A stretch of DNA of 64,000 nt from Clostridia bacterium (GTDB lineage: Bacteria; Bacillota; Clostridia; Oscillospirales; Acutalibacteraceae). Where the stretch lies: positions 1 to 64,000 of the forward strand of contig JAFVTQ010000004.1 in the NCBI GenBank assembly GCA_017503135.1, in the 5' to 3' direction. Positions 42,401 through 51,870 of this stretch are shown here, in pieces (positions within the stretch are counted from its first letter, which is position 1; the number at the start of each line of letters is the position of its first letter). A program made the translations under genes and the position numbers. The notes under the pieces were generated by a model, which was not told the DNA's origin, ran no database searches, and saw only the letters and a list, made by a program, of their open reading frames with translations.

Positions 42401-45165
42401 TTTCTGTTCCCGCTACAGTTACTACAATTGGAGATTATGCATTTGCTTCTAACGATGCAATGACTCGCGCAACCTTAAGAAAGAACCTCTTAACGATCGG
42501 TGAAGGTGCATTCCAAAATTGTGGTGTACTTGCAACGGTTTCTATTCCTTCCTCTGTCACAGAGATTGGAAAGGCAGCATTTGAGAATTGTGCAAGTATT
42601 ACTACTATTACGGTTCCTGTTGGAGTTATTGTAATTAATGATCTCGTTTTCTCTGGCTGTGAGAAGCTGGCAACAATAAAACTGAATGGAGAAGTAACTT
42701 CTGTTGGAATTTCTGCATTCTACAATTGTGCGTTTGCTAATATTGCTCTTCCTGAAACAGTAGAAGTAATTGACGCATCGGCGTTCAGAAAATGTGTGAA
42801 CTTGACTGAAATCACAATTCCTGATGCCACCAAGAAAATCGGAGATTCCGCGTTCATTGATTGTACAGCACTGGCGACTGTTTCTATACCGGACGATGTT
42901 ACTAGCGTTGGCAATGGCGTGTTCTTCTATAATAATGATTTGGCCGTGGAAGTTCGTTATCTTACCGGAACGGTTGCTGCAGGTTTGTTAGAGAAGCAAG
43001 GCGTATGCCATGTAAAACTTGACGAAAACATCACTGCTATTGGCGATAGAGCTTTTGCCCAGTGCTACACGTTGAGCGACATTACATATGGAGCTGAAGC
43101 CCCTGTTGCTGGCAACTACTCATTCTCTAAGAATATTGCAACCATTGGCAAAGAAACATTTGTGGATGATGTTCTGCTTAAGAACCTGATTGTACCGGAT
43201 AGCATTCAAAGTATCGGATCTGATTCCATCTACAACCCGATTGTTACCGAATACAACTGTAAAGATGTAACGGCAACTTTCTATTATGTGAATGGTTCCA
43301 TCGTAGCTAACATCTTGAATGGTCAGGATTATACTCATATTGTTGTAAATGACAACATTCATACATTGGGCGATTCTGCATTTGCTAATTCTGATCAGCT
43401 CATCACGATATCACTGCCTGATACTATTAGTGCAGTAGGTACCGATGTGTTCAAGGCATCCAGTGGAAAACTCACAGCTACTATTCGTGGTGTGGATGGA
43501 ATGATTGATTCATTCGTCTATGATAGTAAGATGGGTGGAGTACAGTACCTTGTTATTGACGAAAATGTTGATACTATCGGTACATATGCTTTTGCAAATT
43601 CCTCTACTATTAATGGTGTTGTTATCAACGATACTGACTTGATTGACGATTACGCCTTTTATAAGGCCGCAGCACTTAACTATGTTGAGATTGGTGCTAC
43701 CGATACAATCGATGCATACGCTTTTGCAGAGTGTCTAGCTCTGAAGAATGTAGAAATTGATAAGGTAAGAGCCATTAACGATTATGCTTTCTTCAACTGT
43801 ATCGCAATGATTGATATCTATATTGATAGTGAGTCTGGTTTGGAGCATATAGGAGAGCATACCTTTGAAGAATGCAAACTGATGCCTAAAATGATTTTTC
43901 CTGCAACAGTGCGAAACATCGGAGCATATGCATTTTATAACTGCAACAGCATGACTTATATCAATATTCCTGATGGTGTACCTGCAATCAATGACTATAC
44001 GTTCTTTGGTTGTGCTTCTCTTAAGGAAATGCTTCTGCCTAATAGTGTTATCACTGTTGGCGACTGGGCTTTCTATGGTTGTGTTGTTGTTAAGAACATG
44101 ACTTTAGGAAATCAGACAAAGAGCATTGGCGAATATGCATTCTATAACTGCAACCAGATTGCAGTATTGGAAATCCCTGAGACTGTAACAGAAATTGGGG
44201 ACTATGCATTCAGATCCTGCAGTAGCATTACTGAGCTTCACATTCCTGACAGTGTTGTAAGTCTTGGTGATTGCGTATTCTACAGTTGTACTGGTTTGGA
44301 ACAGGTTGAGTTTGGAACTGGCATTACAGCAATCGGTGATAGAGTATTCTACGCTTGCGTAGAGCTCGATAAGGTTGTTTTTAATTCACCTATTACCGAA
44401 ATCCACGACCTCGCATTCTATGGCGCCGAAGATGCAACACTTTACGCTTTTGAGGATGAGTACGTTGAGACATATTGTAATGACTTTGGTCTTATGTACT
44501 ACAACTTAAGTAGTGATTTTACAATGACGATTACTGTTCCTTTCAAAACCGAGTACAACGAATATGAGGATTTGGATTTGACTGGCTTGGCATTGGATTT
44601 GACCTATACAAACGGATCTGAAAGAACTATTAAAACCGGGTATACAATTAGCGGTTACGATCCAAGCATTCTTGGCACCCAGACTATTACCGTAACTTAT
44701 AACGGTGAGAGTGCAACATTCGATGTTAATGTTGTTGCCAAAACAGTAAGCTTTATTTCTATTACTGCTGGTGCACCTGCCGATGTCATTGTCGGCGAAG
44801 AACTCGATTGTTCTGCAATGATAGTAAAGGTTACATTCACAGATGGAACCAGTGTAGATATTACTGAAGGATATACTATAACAGGTTATGACGCTGAAAC
44901 AATTGGTGAACAGACACTTACGATTACCTACCGTGAGAGCAGTCAAGAAATGGTTGTTACCGTTAAGGATTATGTACGTGGTGACACCAATGGTGACGGA
45001 CTTGTAACAATGAAGGACGTTACACGTCTTGTAAATTACCTTAACGATGATTCGATTGATGTTATCGACAAAGCACTCGATGTGAATGGTGATGGACTTG
45101 TTACTATCAAGGACGTTACAAGACTTACTGAGTATCTTGAAGATAACACAGTAGAAATCTTTTAA
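39424..45165 (+). CDS. giant LRR_5 (BspA-like) surface protein with dockerin
   Basis: A 1,913-residue exported protein. Signal peptide about 1-27 (LVSLVLCFTLVMSM). From about 160 to 1690 there are BspA-type leucine-rich repeats (pattern IGDYAFYNC..L..V.IP..V), an adhesin fold. Two bacterial Ig-like Big_3 domains follow (about 1695-1850). The end is a canonical type I dockerin with calcium loops DTNGDGLVTMKD and DVNGDGLVTIKD (about 1852-1910). Two ~150-residue blocks (DNA 39963-40418 and 40949-41402) are nearly identical and carry a non-LRR insert (ATGYEGAFGYIFGYITSSNN). It probably binds host, food or partner surfaces and docks into a cohesin. Ribosome site AAGGAGGAG. Confidence 0.9.
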   Translation: MRKQWRRLVSLVLCFTLVMSMNTNVIALTTDWDIRIPELEEKASEVRLDAEVQAVIDKIDAIGTVDYNDVSLAKILEAETAYAKLTAAQKEQVSNYGTLFAARNAYDVLAADHEDTSALTVTDSGTINSTVKWYVYSNGLLEIAGTGSVPTYTTSSTAPWYNYASSINRILVRSTITGIGGFAFYGCNSVKEISLPFVGKSRSATGYEGAFGYIFGYITSSNNSSNGATYTYVFDIDGNEKSVSQTSNDTKTFVDGLYGYTKSGGYNYYGFNDSSSTTQSYAQNKHWYTSYSYTYSGSNYLRSYVFALPTALKTVNITDAKTIQDGAFNNCKYITNVNLNDGIESIGACAFKNAIALKDFTIPETVSQIGKSAFYNNSALTEIYIPDSVETISGYAFYNCSAVTKCVIGKNTTEIGTYAFYNNASLLKLSIPEKVSSIGSYAFSKNTTITEINIPDSVTSIGQYAFSENTKVTKLHIGSGLRTISSYTFSGNSALTKVVVPDTVTTIDSFAFYGCNSIKEITLPFVGKSRTATGYEGAFGYIFGYITSSNNSSNGTTYTYVFDIDGNEKSVSQTSNDTKTFVDGLYGYTTSGSFNYYGFNDSSSKTKSYAQNKHWYTSYSYYSNGSYYLRSYVFELPTALKTVNITDAKTIQDGAFNNCKNITNITLNDKIETVGAYAFRNVPWYVNQQATFVIAGDGVLIKYNGTSSGVTLPENVKYIGGTVFQDKTTISEVNIHKNIVGIGREAFDGCTNLTSLVIPKTVTSIGTNAIPSICTIHVYRPSAGYDYRSTNRVILNDSYTTGNDTFYYVVNDDGCVEIIGCVTTSTELTVPVEIEGKVVNKIGDYGFSECKTINSITIPSNIKSIGKYAFNKCTGLINATIPTTVDSVGDYAFYYCTGLVNVTISEGVESIGEGAFYNCTSLVEAVVPDTAIKVGSYAFYNCTSMTTATIGISADAIGDYTFYNCEKLDTIVIGISVESIGDYAFYNCALEKVSVPATVTTIGDYAFASNDAMTRATLRKNLLTIGEGAFQNCGVLATVSIPSSVTEIGKAAFENCASITTITVPVGVIVINDLVFSGCEKLATIKLNGEVTSVGISAFYNCAFANIALPETVEVIDASAFRKCVNLTEITIPDATKKIGDSAFIDCTALATVSIPDDVTSVGNGVFFYNNDLAVEVRYLTGTVAAGLLEKQGVCHVKLDENITAIGDRAFAQCYTLSDITYGAEAPVAGNYSFSKNIATIGKETFVDDVLLKNLIVPDSIQSIGSDSIYNPIVTEYNCKDVTATFYYVNGSIVANILNGQDYTHIVVNDNIHTLGDSAFANSDQLITISLPDTISAVGTDVFKASSGKLTATIRGVDGMIDSFVYDSKMGGVQYLVIDENVDTIGTYAFANSSTINGVVINDTDLIDDYAFYKAAALNYVEIGATDTIDAYAFAECLALKNVEIDKVRAINDYAFFNCIAMIDIYIDSESGLEHIGEHTFEECKLMPKMIFPATVRNIGAYAFYNCNSMTYINIPDGVPAINDYTFFGCASLKEMLLPNSVITVGDWAFYGCVVVKNMTLGNQTKSIGEYAFYNCNQIAVLEIPETVTEIGDYAFRSCSSITELHIPDSVVSLGDCVFYSCTGLEQVEFGTGITAIGDRVFYACVELDKVVFNSPITEIHDLAFYGAEDATLYAFEDEYVETYCNDFGLMYYNLSSDFTMTITVPFKTEYNEYEDLDLTGLALDLTYTNGSERTIKTGYTISGYDPSILGTQTITVTYNGESATFDVNVVAKTVSFISITAGAPADVIVGEELDCSAMIVKVTFTDGTSVDITEGYTITGYDAETIGEQTLTITYRESSQEMVVTVKDYVRGDTNGDGLVTMKDVTRLVNYLNDDSIDVIDKALDVNGDGLVTIKDVTRLTEYLEDNTVEIF

Positions 45166-45184
45166 TTAGCGCGGGGTGATGATG

Positions 45185-48046
45185 ATGAAAAGAATTTTTG
45201 CTTTACTTTTGTCGATCACACTTTTGTTTTCGGCAGTTGTCACCCCTGTCAGTGCTGAGAGCATTAACAATTTTACCGTTAAAGTAAGCGATGCTACTGC
45301 CACAGCTGGCGATAGCCAAGTGGCAGTGGATATCATGCTTGAAGATAACCCCGGTATCGCCGGTTTCAGTTTCTGTGTAAACTATGATACTGAAAAACTC
45401 GTGTTGGTTGAATCTAAAATCAATATTGAGGATGGTTACAAAGTTGTTGCTCAGCCGACAGGCTATGGCGTTAATTTAGCATGGACCAGTCCTTCTGGAT
45501 ATTCGGAAGACGGGAAAATTGCTACATTGTATTTTAATGTACCTAAAGACCTTACTTCAAGTGAGGCAAATATTGATATTGTGTATCGTGATGGCTATGA
45601 CAGCTTTTATGATTCTCACGAACATGATATTGTTGTTCAATCTGTCAGTGGAACAGTTACTATTGCGGCTTTACAGGAAACTAACGGACCGTCCGTCAAT
45701 ATAGGCGGTGTGTCGGTGAACTTTGGAGCTACAGATATTGTTGTTCCCATTACGATTAATAACAATCCCGGATTCTCGGGCTTTAGTTTCTGCATAAACT
45801 ACGATACAACTCGTTTAGTACTTGACAGTACAAATATTCTTATTGATGGTGGTTATAAAGTAATTGGCCATCCTGAAGGATACGGAGTGAATATCGCTTG
45901 GACAAGTACAGAAACTTATACTCAAGATGGAACAATTGCAGAATTACATTTTTCGTTAAAGGACAATGCAAACTCTGGAAAGGCATATATTAACGTTGTT
46001 TTCCGTGAGGGTTATGATAGCTTTTATAGTTTTGACAACGGTTATGAGCAAGATATCATATTTGACTCGTTTAATGGATATATTGATGTAAATAATCATA
46101 ATTTTGGTGAGTGGGTTATTACTACTCCTGCTACTTGTACTTCCACTGGTTTGAAGACAAGAACTTGTTTAGATTGTTCAAAAACAGAAACTGCTGTAAT
46201 TCTTAAGGTTCCCCATGAATATGAGACTGTAATAACTCCACCGACGTGTATAGCACAGGGATATACAACACATACTTGTAAAACATGTTCCGATTACTAT
46301 GTAGATTCTTATACAGATATGGTAGATCACACACCAGGCAATTGGGAGCAGAGTATTGCCCCTGAGTGTGCGGTGAAGGGAGAAGAAATTCAAAAGTGTT
46401 CTGTTTGTAAAACAACAATCAACACAAGACCTGTTGATGAAACTGGACATAGTTTTGATAATTGGTATGTTGTATCTATAGCTAAATTTAATGAAGATGG
46501 CCAAGAACGTAGAGATTGTAAAAATTGCAATCACTTCGAAACAAAGCGCATTCCTAAGCTTAGTGAAGGCCATGTATGTGATTTTACTGGTGCCGAAGAA
46601 ATAATTGAAGATGCCACTTGTACGGCTAATGGAAGCAAGAAGATTTATTGCTCTGAAACAGAATGTGGTAATTTTGAGATTGTGCAGATAATTGCGGCGG
46701 GTCATAAATTTGGTGATTGGTACACAACCATAGAGCCTAAGTTTGATGAGGATGGAGAGCAACGTAGAGATTGTAATAATTGCGATTATTACGAAACGAA
46801 TAGGTTGCCAAAACTTAGTGAAAGCCACGTGTGCTCTTATACTGGTAGTGAAGAAATAGTTGAAGAAGCTACCTGCACTCAAAGTGGTTCTAAGAAGGTG
46901 TATTGTTCTCATCCTTCTTGCAACAAGTTCACAACAGTAAGCGTCGATCCTACCGGACACACCAGTGGTACATGGGAGGTGGAAAAATCAGCTACATGTA
47001 CAGAAACAGGTACCGAAGTAATTAAATGCACCACTTGTAAAACCGTACTGCAGTCTCGCAGTTTTGATGCTACAGGTCATAGTTGGGATAATGGTGTGAT
47101 CACCAAAAAGGCAGATTGCTTGAACGAGGGCGAGAAAACCTTTACTTGTTCTACTTGTTCTGCAAAGGATGTGAAAACCATTCCTGCCGGCGGCCATACT
47201 GAAGGTGAATGGCAAGTTGTAAATCCTGCAAATTGTACTGAAACTGGAAGAAAAGAACTTCATTGCACAGTTTGTCAGCAACTTTTGGCAATTGACGCTA
47301 TTGCAGCTACTGGGCATCAATACGGTAGCTGGATTGTAACAACACAACCTACTGCAACTACTGCTGGTGAAAAAAGTCGTGAATGTTCTGTATGCCATGA
47401 CATTCAGACTTCTGCTATTGATCCAACCGGTAATCTTCCTAAAATTGTTGTATCAAGCACCAAAGGTAGTGTTGGTAGCACAGTAAAAGTTACCATTTCC
47501 TTGCAAGATAATCCTGGTATTATCACTGCAAATTTGAAGGTAGGATATGATGGAACTAAACTGCAACTTGTTTCTGCCGAGGATACTGGTTTGTTGAACG
47601 ATTCGATTTTTTCAAATGATTTAACGCTTAATCCGTATGTATTGTGTTGGGATGATGCACTTGCTTTATCTAACAACTCGTCAAACGGTGCAATTGTGAC
47701 ACTGACATTCAAGGTCTTACAGAGTGATGCATGTAAAACCGATATTGTTGTTACGTTTGAAGAAAATGAAATTTATGACATGAATCTTGATCCTGTTTTC
47801 TTTGAAACACAAAACGGCCAAGTTGAAATAGTAGACTTCATATTCGGTGACGTTGATGGTGATGGCGTATGCAACATTCGAGATGCAACAATTCTTCGTA
47901 GATATGTTGCTAAATGGGAGGGCGTGACAGTAAATGAATTAGCAGCTGATGTGAATAACGATGGAGTCGTTAATATCAGAGATGCAACAATTCTACGCCG
48001 TCATGTTGCTAAGTGGGGCGGATATGAAGAATTACCGTATGTGTGA
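45185..48046 (+). CDS. scaffoldin-like protein: three cohesins plus dockerin
   Basis: A 953-residue exported protein. Signal peptide ends PVSA. Cohesin-like domains lie at about 28-155 and 168-300 (NNPGFSGFSFCINYDTTRL, closely alike) and at about 745-880 (DNPGIITANLKVGYDGTKL, closer to the 34671 cohesin). Between them are Cys-rich TC..G..T..C..C repeats. The C-terminus is a dockerin (GDVDGDGVCNIRD and ADVNNDGVVNIRD). Three cohesins plus one dockerin is the plan of an adaptor scaffold. Of four consecutive possible starts (one GTG, three ATG) I use ATG 45185, spaced best from GCGGGGTG. Last gene of the operon. Confidence 0.88.
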   Translation: MKRIFALLLSITLLFSAVVTPVSAESINNFTVKVSDATATAGDSQVAVDIMLEDNPGIAGFSFCVNYDTEKLVLVESKINIEDGYKVVAQPTGYGVNLAWTSPSGYSEDGKIATLYFNVPKDLTSSEANIDIVYRDGYDSFYDSHEHDIVVQSVSGTVTIAALQETNGPSVNIGGVSVNFGATDIVVPITINNNPGFSGFSFCINYDTTRLVLDSTNILIDGGYKVIGHPEGYGVNIAWTSTETYTQDGTIAELHFSLKDNANSGKAYINVVFREGYDSFYSFDNGYEQDIIFDSFNGYIDVNNHNFGEWVITTPATCTSTGLKTRTCLDCSKTETAVILKVPHEYETVITPPTCIAQGYTTHTCKTCSDYYVDSYTDMVDHTPGNWEQSIAPECAVKGEEIQKCSVCKTTINTRPVDETGHSFDNWYVVSIAKFNEDGQERRDCKNCNHFETKRIPKLSEGHVCDFTGAEEIIEDATCTANGSKKIYCSETECGNFEIVQIIAAGHKFGDWYTTIEPKFDEDGEQRRDCNNCDYYETNRLPKLSESHVCSYTGSEEIVEEATCTQSGSKKVYCSHPSCNKFTTVSVDPTGHTSGTWEVEKSATCTETGTEVIKCTTCKTVLQSRSFDATGHSWDNGVITKKADCLNEGEKTFTCSTCSAKDVKTIPAGGHTEGEWQVVNPANCTETGRKELHCTVCQQLLAIDAIAATGHQYGSWIVTTQPTATTAGEKSRECSVCHDIQTSAIDPTGNLPKIVVSSTKGSVGSTVKVTISLQDNPGIITANLKVGYDGTKLQLVSAEDTGLLNDSIFSNDLTLNPYVLCWDDALALSNNSSNGAIVTLTFKVLQSDACKTDIVVTFEENEIYDMNLDPVFFETQNGQVEIVDFIFGDVDGDGVCNIRDATILRRYVAKWEGVTVNELAADVNNDGVVNIRDATILRRHVAKWGGYEELPYV

Positions 48047-48075
48047 TTTTGTTAAAAAAGAATAGTGAATTTCAC

Positions 48076-48109
48076 AATAGGCGTTGCAGAAATGCGACGC
48101 CTATTTTTT
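48076..48109 (+). terminator. terminator of the surface operon
   Basis: AATAGGCGT (48076-48084) and ACGCCTATT (48097-48105) followed by TTTT. It is the first clear terminator after the invertible promoter. The rest of the gap to 48334 is AT-rich with no other structure seen. Confidence 0.85.
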
Positions 48110-48334
48110 GTGTTAATTAAATATAAATTTATAACCTTTTCAACTTTATTATCCCCGCAATACTCATATCTTTAAATTATTGTTTTGGATGAGATGATGT
48201 ATTATAAAATTTCTTGTTTTTTCTTTTGAGACGATACTACTAATAACATACTGATTAATAAATAATCACAAAAGGAGGGTAGGAAACACAATTAAATAAA
48301 ACGATTAAATCAAAATATTTATTCTTATAAGGAG

Positions 48335-48661
48335 ATGGTTTTTATAATCAATACAGAAGATTTAAAAAGAATTATGAGTAAGAATGAGAACTTATATTAC
48401 GGTCGGAATTATATTAATATTCACGACCATTCGCACAAGTTTGCGGTGATTGATGATTGTTATCAAGTGCCGATTATATTTGTGCATTGTTACAATTATT
48501 CGGAAGATGATGCGGAAAAATTAAGCCGACAGTTCGACAGCTTTTTCTACCATAAATTGCCAGAGTTTCACATGGAGAACAAGATTGTATTGTTATTTAT
48601 AGACACAGCAAAATTGGTTGCTTTTTTATCGCGAGAAAAGGAGGAGAATGATGTTAAATAA
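48335..48661 (+). CDS. small protein of unknown function near the integrase
   Basis: A 108-residue soluble protein, not recognised. It has a YYGRNYINIHDHSHKFAVIDD strand-rich centre and an amphipathic DDAEKLSRQFDSFFYHKL helix. The start is uncertain: ATG 48335 overlaps the ribosome site AAGGAG, and the next ATG in frame is at 48374. Its end overlaps the next gene by 11 nt, so the two form an operon. Confidence 0.5.
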   Translation: MVFIINTEDLKRIMSKNENLYYGRNYINIHDHSHKFAVIDDCYQVPIIFVHCYNYSEDDAEKLSRQFDSFFYHKLPEFHMENKIVLLFIDTAKLVAFLSREKEENDVK

Positions 48662-49409
48662 AAAGATTGCTGAAAACTTTGATTTTGTAATATATAGCGG
48701 AGCTTTTAGAGATTATATTAAAGAAAACTGTTTGCTTTCTGCTGAATGCATTGAAGAGTTGCAAAAGATAGAAAACTTTTATTTTTCATATAACTTCTCT
48801 ATAGAAGATATCAAAAAATTAGAAAGACTATTAAAAAAAGATGAGTATTTAATTCTTTTCAGTGTTAATGTGTTCAACAATAGTCTGAATGTTCGAATCT
48901 ATGGTAAAATTGATATGAAAAAAGCAAAAGAATTACGAGAAAACATTGTTTCAATTCTATCTAAAGAAAAATATACTCTTTATACATATAACGTTTTAAG
49001 GCTGTATGACAAACGAGCAGTAATGGCATATGAACTACATTTTTACAGCGAACGTTGCACGCCACTATTATTACAAAAAATCGCGGATAGACTTAAAATA
49101 GAAGAAGATATTTCAAAGGTTGTATATGATGACCCTGAACCAGTTGAAATAATTAAAGCGATTAAAGAGGATTCGGTCATTGTTCAATTAAGAACAATTG
49201 TTATGAATCCAACTGATGATACTATCAAATTATATATAAATATTTATGGACCTAAATTAACAATCAATCATATACAAAATACCGTGAATCAGGTGTTGAC
49301 TGATTATTTGTTTATTCCGGAAGCGACACGTGTAACTTATGTCCCTGGAACGACGTTACAATATCAAAGAAACGAAATCATATACAATAATGATTTGACA
49401 AAATTTTAA
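48651..49409 (+). CDS. protein of unknown function, coupled to 48335
   Basis: A 252-residue soluble protein, not recognised. Helical N-terminus (SAECIEELQKIENFYFSYN), then two similar alpha/beta segments (KKAKELRENIVSILSKEKYTL and LTINHIQNTVNQVLTDYLFI; each preceded by an LNVRIYGK or KLYINIYGP strand), which suggests a duplicated fold. Ribosome site AAGGAGG is 7 nt before ATG 48651 (ATG 48648 is possible). Position between the cargo operon and the integrase fits an element-maintenance or regulatory role, but nothing in the sequence proves it. Confidence 0.6.
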   Translation: MLNKKIAENFDFVIYSGAFRDYIKENCLLSAECIEELQKIENFYFSYNFSIEDIKKLERLLKKDEYLILFSVNVFNNSLNVRIYGKIDMKKAKELRENIVSILSKEKYTLYTYNVLRLYDKRAVMAYELHFYSERCTPLLLQKIADRLKIEEDISKVVYDDPEPVEIIKAIKEDSVIVQLRTIVMNPTDDTIKLYINIYGPKLTINHIQNTVNQVLTDYLFIPEATRVTYVPGTTLQYQRNEIIYNNDLTKF

Positions 49410-49630
49410 TTTTTTTATCATTTTTTCGTTTGTAGTTATCTTTATATAACATACTTTATATGACTGATAATTATACGATAGGAGTTTGATAGGGAAAGGA
49501 ACTCCGACGCGTAATCAGTTAATAATCTCCTTGGTTGTTTTTAGATAAAAAACTCCAGTCTATTTTTCACACCTTTTTTATTTCCTTTTCTTTTTTGTTT
49601 TATGTGTTGTGTGTTTTTCCTAAAACACGG

Positions 49631-49664
49631 AAGAGGGTGCTATTTTTTAGCACCCTCTTTTCTT
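49631..49664 (-). terminator. terminator of the recombinase gene
   Basis: AAGAGGGTGCTA (49631-49642) and TAGCACCCTCTT (49648-49659). T-run on both strands. The gap 49410-49630 also holds a GGAGTT/AACTCC hairpin (49481-49505). Confidence 0.9.
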
Positions 49665-49669
49665 ATGTA

Positions 49670-51193
49670 TTAAAGTTTCCAATAGATGGTTAGTGTTTTG
49701 TCTGGATTAACAAGAATCTTATCAATTAATAATTGCACAGTTTCTTTCTTTTGTTTCAAACTCATTTTTTCATAAATTATTTTTGAACCATAAAATCCTG
49801 GTGTTTTTAATTTAAGAATCAAGTCAGATTGAAGTAATGCGCTTCTACATACTTCTATCTGCAACTCTAAATCTTGTTTTTCTTTTTGTAATTTTTGCAG
49901 TTCGTTAGCAACTACTTCAAGGTTGTTACCAAGCTTTGCTAATTTAATCAAATTTTCCGATTCGATTTGAATTTCATTTATTCTATTCTGCTTTTGGTCG
50001 ATAATTTCTTTTTCTTTCTTTTCAAGATTTTCCAAGTTGTCGATTTGTTCTTGAATTTTACGACCAACTTCTTTTTGGATTTGTGGAAAATCTAATCCGT
50101 GGAATTTGGTGTTACATGATTTTTTGGTCTTGTTTCCATAACAATATAAGTATGGAATTTTTTTAGATGGTACTCTATAACCATAAGCTTTTATAGCATA
50201 GCCACAATTAGAACATTTTAATTTACCTGAAAGTTCTTGCAATATTGTTCCGTCTCGTCCAGCCCCTGCAATCTGTTTGTTTTCTTTCAATAAACCTTGT
50301 GCAGTAATATAATCATTACTGCTGACAATACCTTTAACTCTAGAAATATATACTGTTTGGTCCTTTAATGGCACTCGTTCTCTTTCTTCACCTTTAATAA
50401 TTCTTTTGCCGACAAGATAACAACTGTATTCACCAGTAAAATCTTCTTCAGGATTCACAATAGTTGCACCACTGTTTTTGAAATACATATACAAGGTTTT
50501 ATCAGCTTGAGCATATACGGGATTTTTTAACATTCTTCGTACAGAAATATTATTGAAATTAGTGCCTTTTACAGTTTTATATCCCCTTGAGTTGAGTTCA
50601 TTTGCAACGTTAAATAAAGAAGATTTTTTTACAGTATAACGTAAGAACGCTTCTCTTACAATGTCTAATTCATCTTTAATGGGTTCCAATGTTGGGAAAC
50701 CATTAATTTTTGTATTTTTGTAGCCAAATGGTGCAGGACCACCAGCCCAACGTCCATCATGAATGCGGTAGTAATAATTATCTTTAACTCGTTGCTGAAT
50801 ATTTTCACGTTCCATTTGAGCAAACACTGCCAGGATGCCCATCATGGCACGACCCATTGTGTTAGAGGTATCAAATTGCTCAACGGCTGAAGAGAATTCA
50901 CATTTATTGTCATCCATTACTTGTTTAAGATTATAGAAATCGACAAGATTGCGGCTAATTCTATCAAGTTTATAAACAAAAACTTTTTCAATTTTACCAA
51001 GTTTAATATCAGCAATAAGTTTTTGTAATTGTGGTCTGTTGGTGTTTTTACCCGAAAAGCCCTTATCTTCATAAACTTCAATAGTCTTTGATGAATCACA
51101 AAACTTTTTACATTCGTCAATTTGAGCTTCGATGCTCACGCTGTCTTTCTTGTCCAAACTTTGTCTTGCATATATCGCTATCTTTCTCTCCAT
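49670..51193 (-). CDS. large serine recombinase (element integrase/excisionase)
   Basis: A 507-residue large serine recombinase of the TnpX/TndX/phiC31 type. Resolvase domain 1-150 with nucleophile S12 (IAIYARQSLDK), YKLDRISRN near 74 and MGILAVFAQMERENI near 118-132. The recombinase domain follows (GRWAGGPAPFGY near 148). The zinc ribbon is KCSNCGYAI with YCYGNK...SCN, with a long coiled coil (about 375-450). It would join attP with attB in the pdaB-like gene, and excise with a directionality factor. ATG 51193 lies 9 nt after GGGAGG; the GTG at 51199 is too close. It reads away from the right end. Confidence 0.93.
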   Translation of the reverse strand: MERKIAIYARQSLDKKDSVSIEAQIDECKKFCDSSKTIEVYEDKGFSGKNTNRPQLQKLIADIKLGKIEKVFVYKLDRISRNLVDFYNLKQVMDDNKCEFSSAVEQFDTSNTMGRAMMGILAVFAQMERENIQQRVKDNYYYRIHDGRWAGGPAPFGYKNTKINGFPTLEPIKDELDIVREAFLRYTVKKSSLFNVANELNSRGYKTVKGTNFNNISVRRMLKNPVYAQADKTLYMYFKNSGATIVNPEEDFTGEYSCYLVGKRIIKGEERERVPLKDQTVYISRVKGIVSSNDYITAQGLLKENKQIAGAGRDGTILQELSGKLKCSNCGYAIKAYGYRVPSKKIPYLYCYGNKTKKSCNTKFHGLDFPQIQKEVGRKIQEQIDNLENLEKKEKEIIDQKQNRINEIQIESENLIKLAKLGNNLEVVANELQKLQKEKQDLELQIEVCRSALLQSDLILKLKTPGFYGSKIIYEKMSLKQKKETVQLLIDKILVNPDKTLTIYWKL

Positions 51194-51308
51194 TTTCACA
51201 ATCCTCCCAAATACTTATTAATTGGTAATACTTCAACATCTGTTCTTCTTTTGACGTCCCTGAAAATACTTCATGGACTATCATTATTGACTCACTTTCT
51301 AAAAATAG

Positions 51309-51346
51309 TATATATAAGTTTTACCTTTGTGTCAAGTATATCAACA
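51309..51346 (-). repeat. right junction (attR) with arm and core
   Basis: Arm 51309-51330 (minus strand ACAAAGGTAAAA-CTTATATATA), 9-bp gap, core ATCAACA 51340-51346. GTCAAG just inside the core here resembles GTCAAG in the target gene left of 30798, extending the match between element and target to 12 of 15 bp. Confidence 0.85.
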
Positions 51347-51864
51347 TCCCATTGAATAGTGTGCATTTCAAGTGATTTTGCAACATCCATACTTTGGTTG
51401 GTATAGTCGCCTGACGGTGCTCGGAGCAGTGTGACTTTTTCACCGATAATCCCTTCAAGTTTTTCATTACAATTTTCAATTTCTTCTTTGATTTCTTTTC
51501 GTGAGCATTTTGAAAAAGCCTTGTGAGTGTCAGAATGGTTGGCTATTGTGTGCCCTGCATCATAAAAGGCTTTTACACTTTCGGGAAAACTCTTTGCCCA
51601 ATCACCAACAACAAAAAATGTGGCTTTTGCATTGTGCTTTTTAAGTATTTCAATCAATTCTTCGGTGTCCTGATTAGTCCACGCCGCATCAAAGGTGATT
51701 GCGATTTTCTTTTCGTCAGTTGCAACAGCATAAATGGGTAATTGCTTTGTGGGTGACGAAGCAGAAACAATGTGTCCTGTAAACGAAATTAAACCACCAA
51801 TCAAAACAATTATACCAAAAAGAATAAGCAATAATGTTTGTCGTTTAAAAACAAAAAATCTCAT
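51340..51864 (-). pseudogene. 5' part of the split pdaB-like polysaccharide deacetylase gene
   Basis: Encodes residues 1-175 of a 252-residue enzyme: signal-anchor helix (about 9-30), then the NodB domain with ITFDAAW, NHSDTH (metal histidines), LLRAPSGDY and IQWDVD. After the core the frame continues for 15 element-derived codons to a TGA at about 51292. The catalytic LFHNG histidine is on the other piece. Length and motifs match PdaB, a sporulation/envelope deacetylase in Bacillus. Ribosome site GAAAGGGG precedes the ATG. Confidence 0.9.
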
Positions 51865-51870
51865 AAAAAT

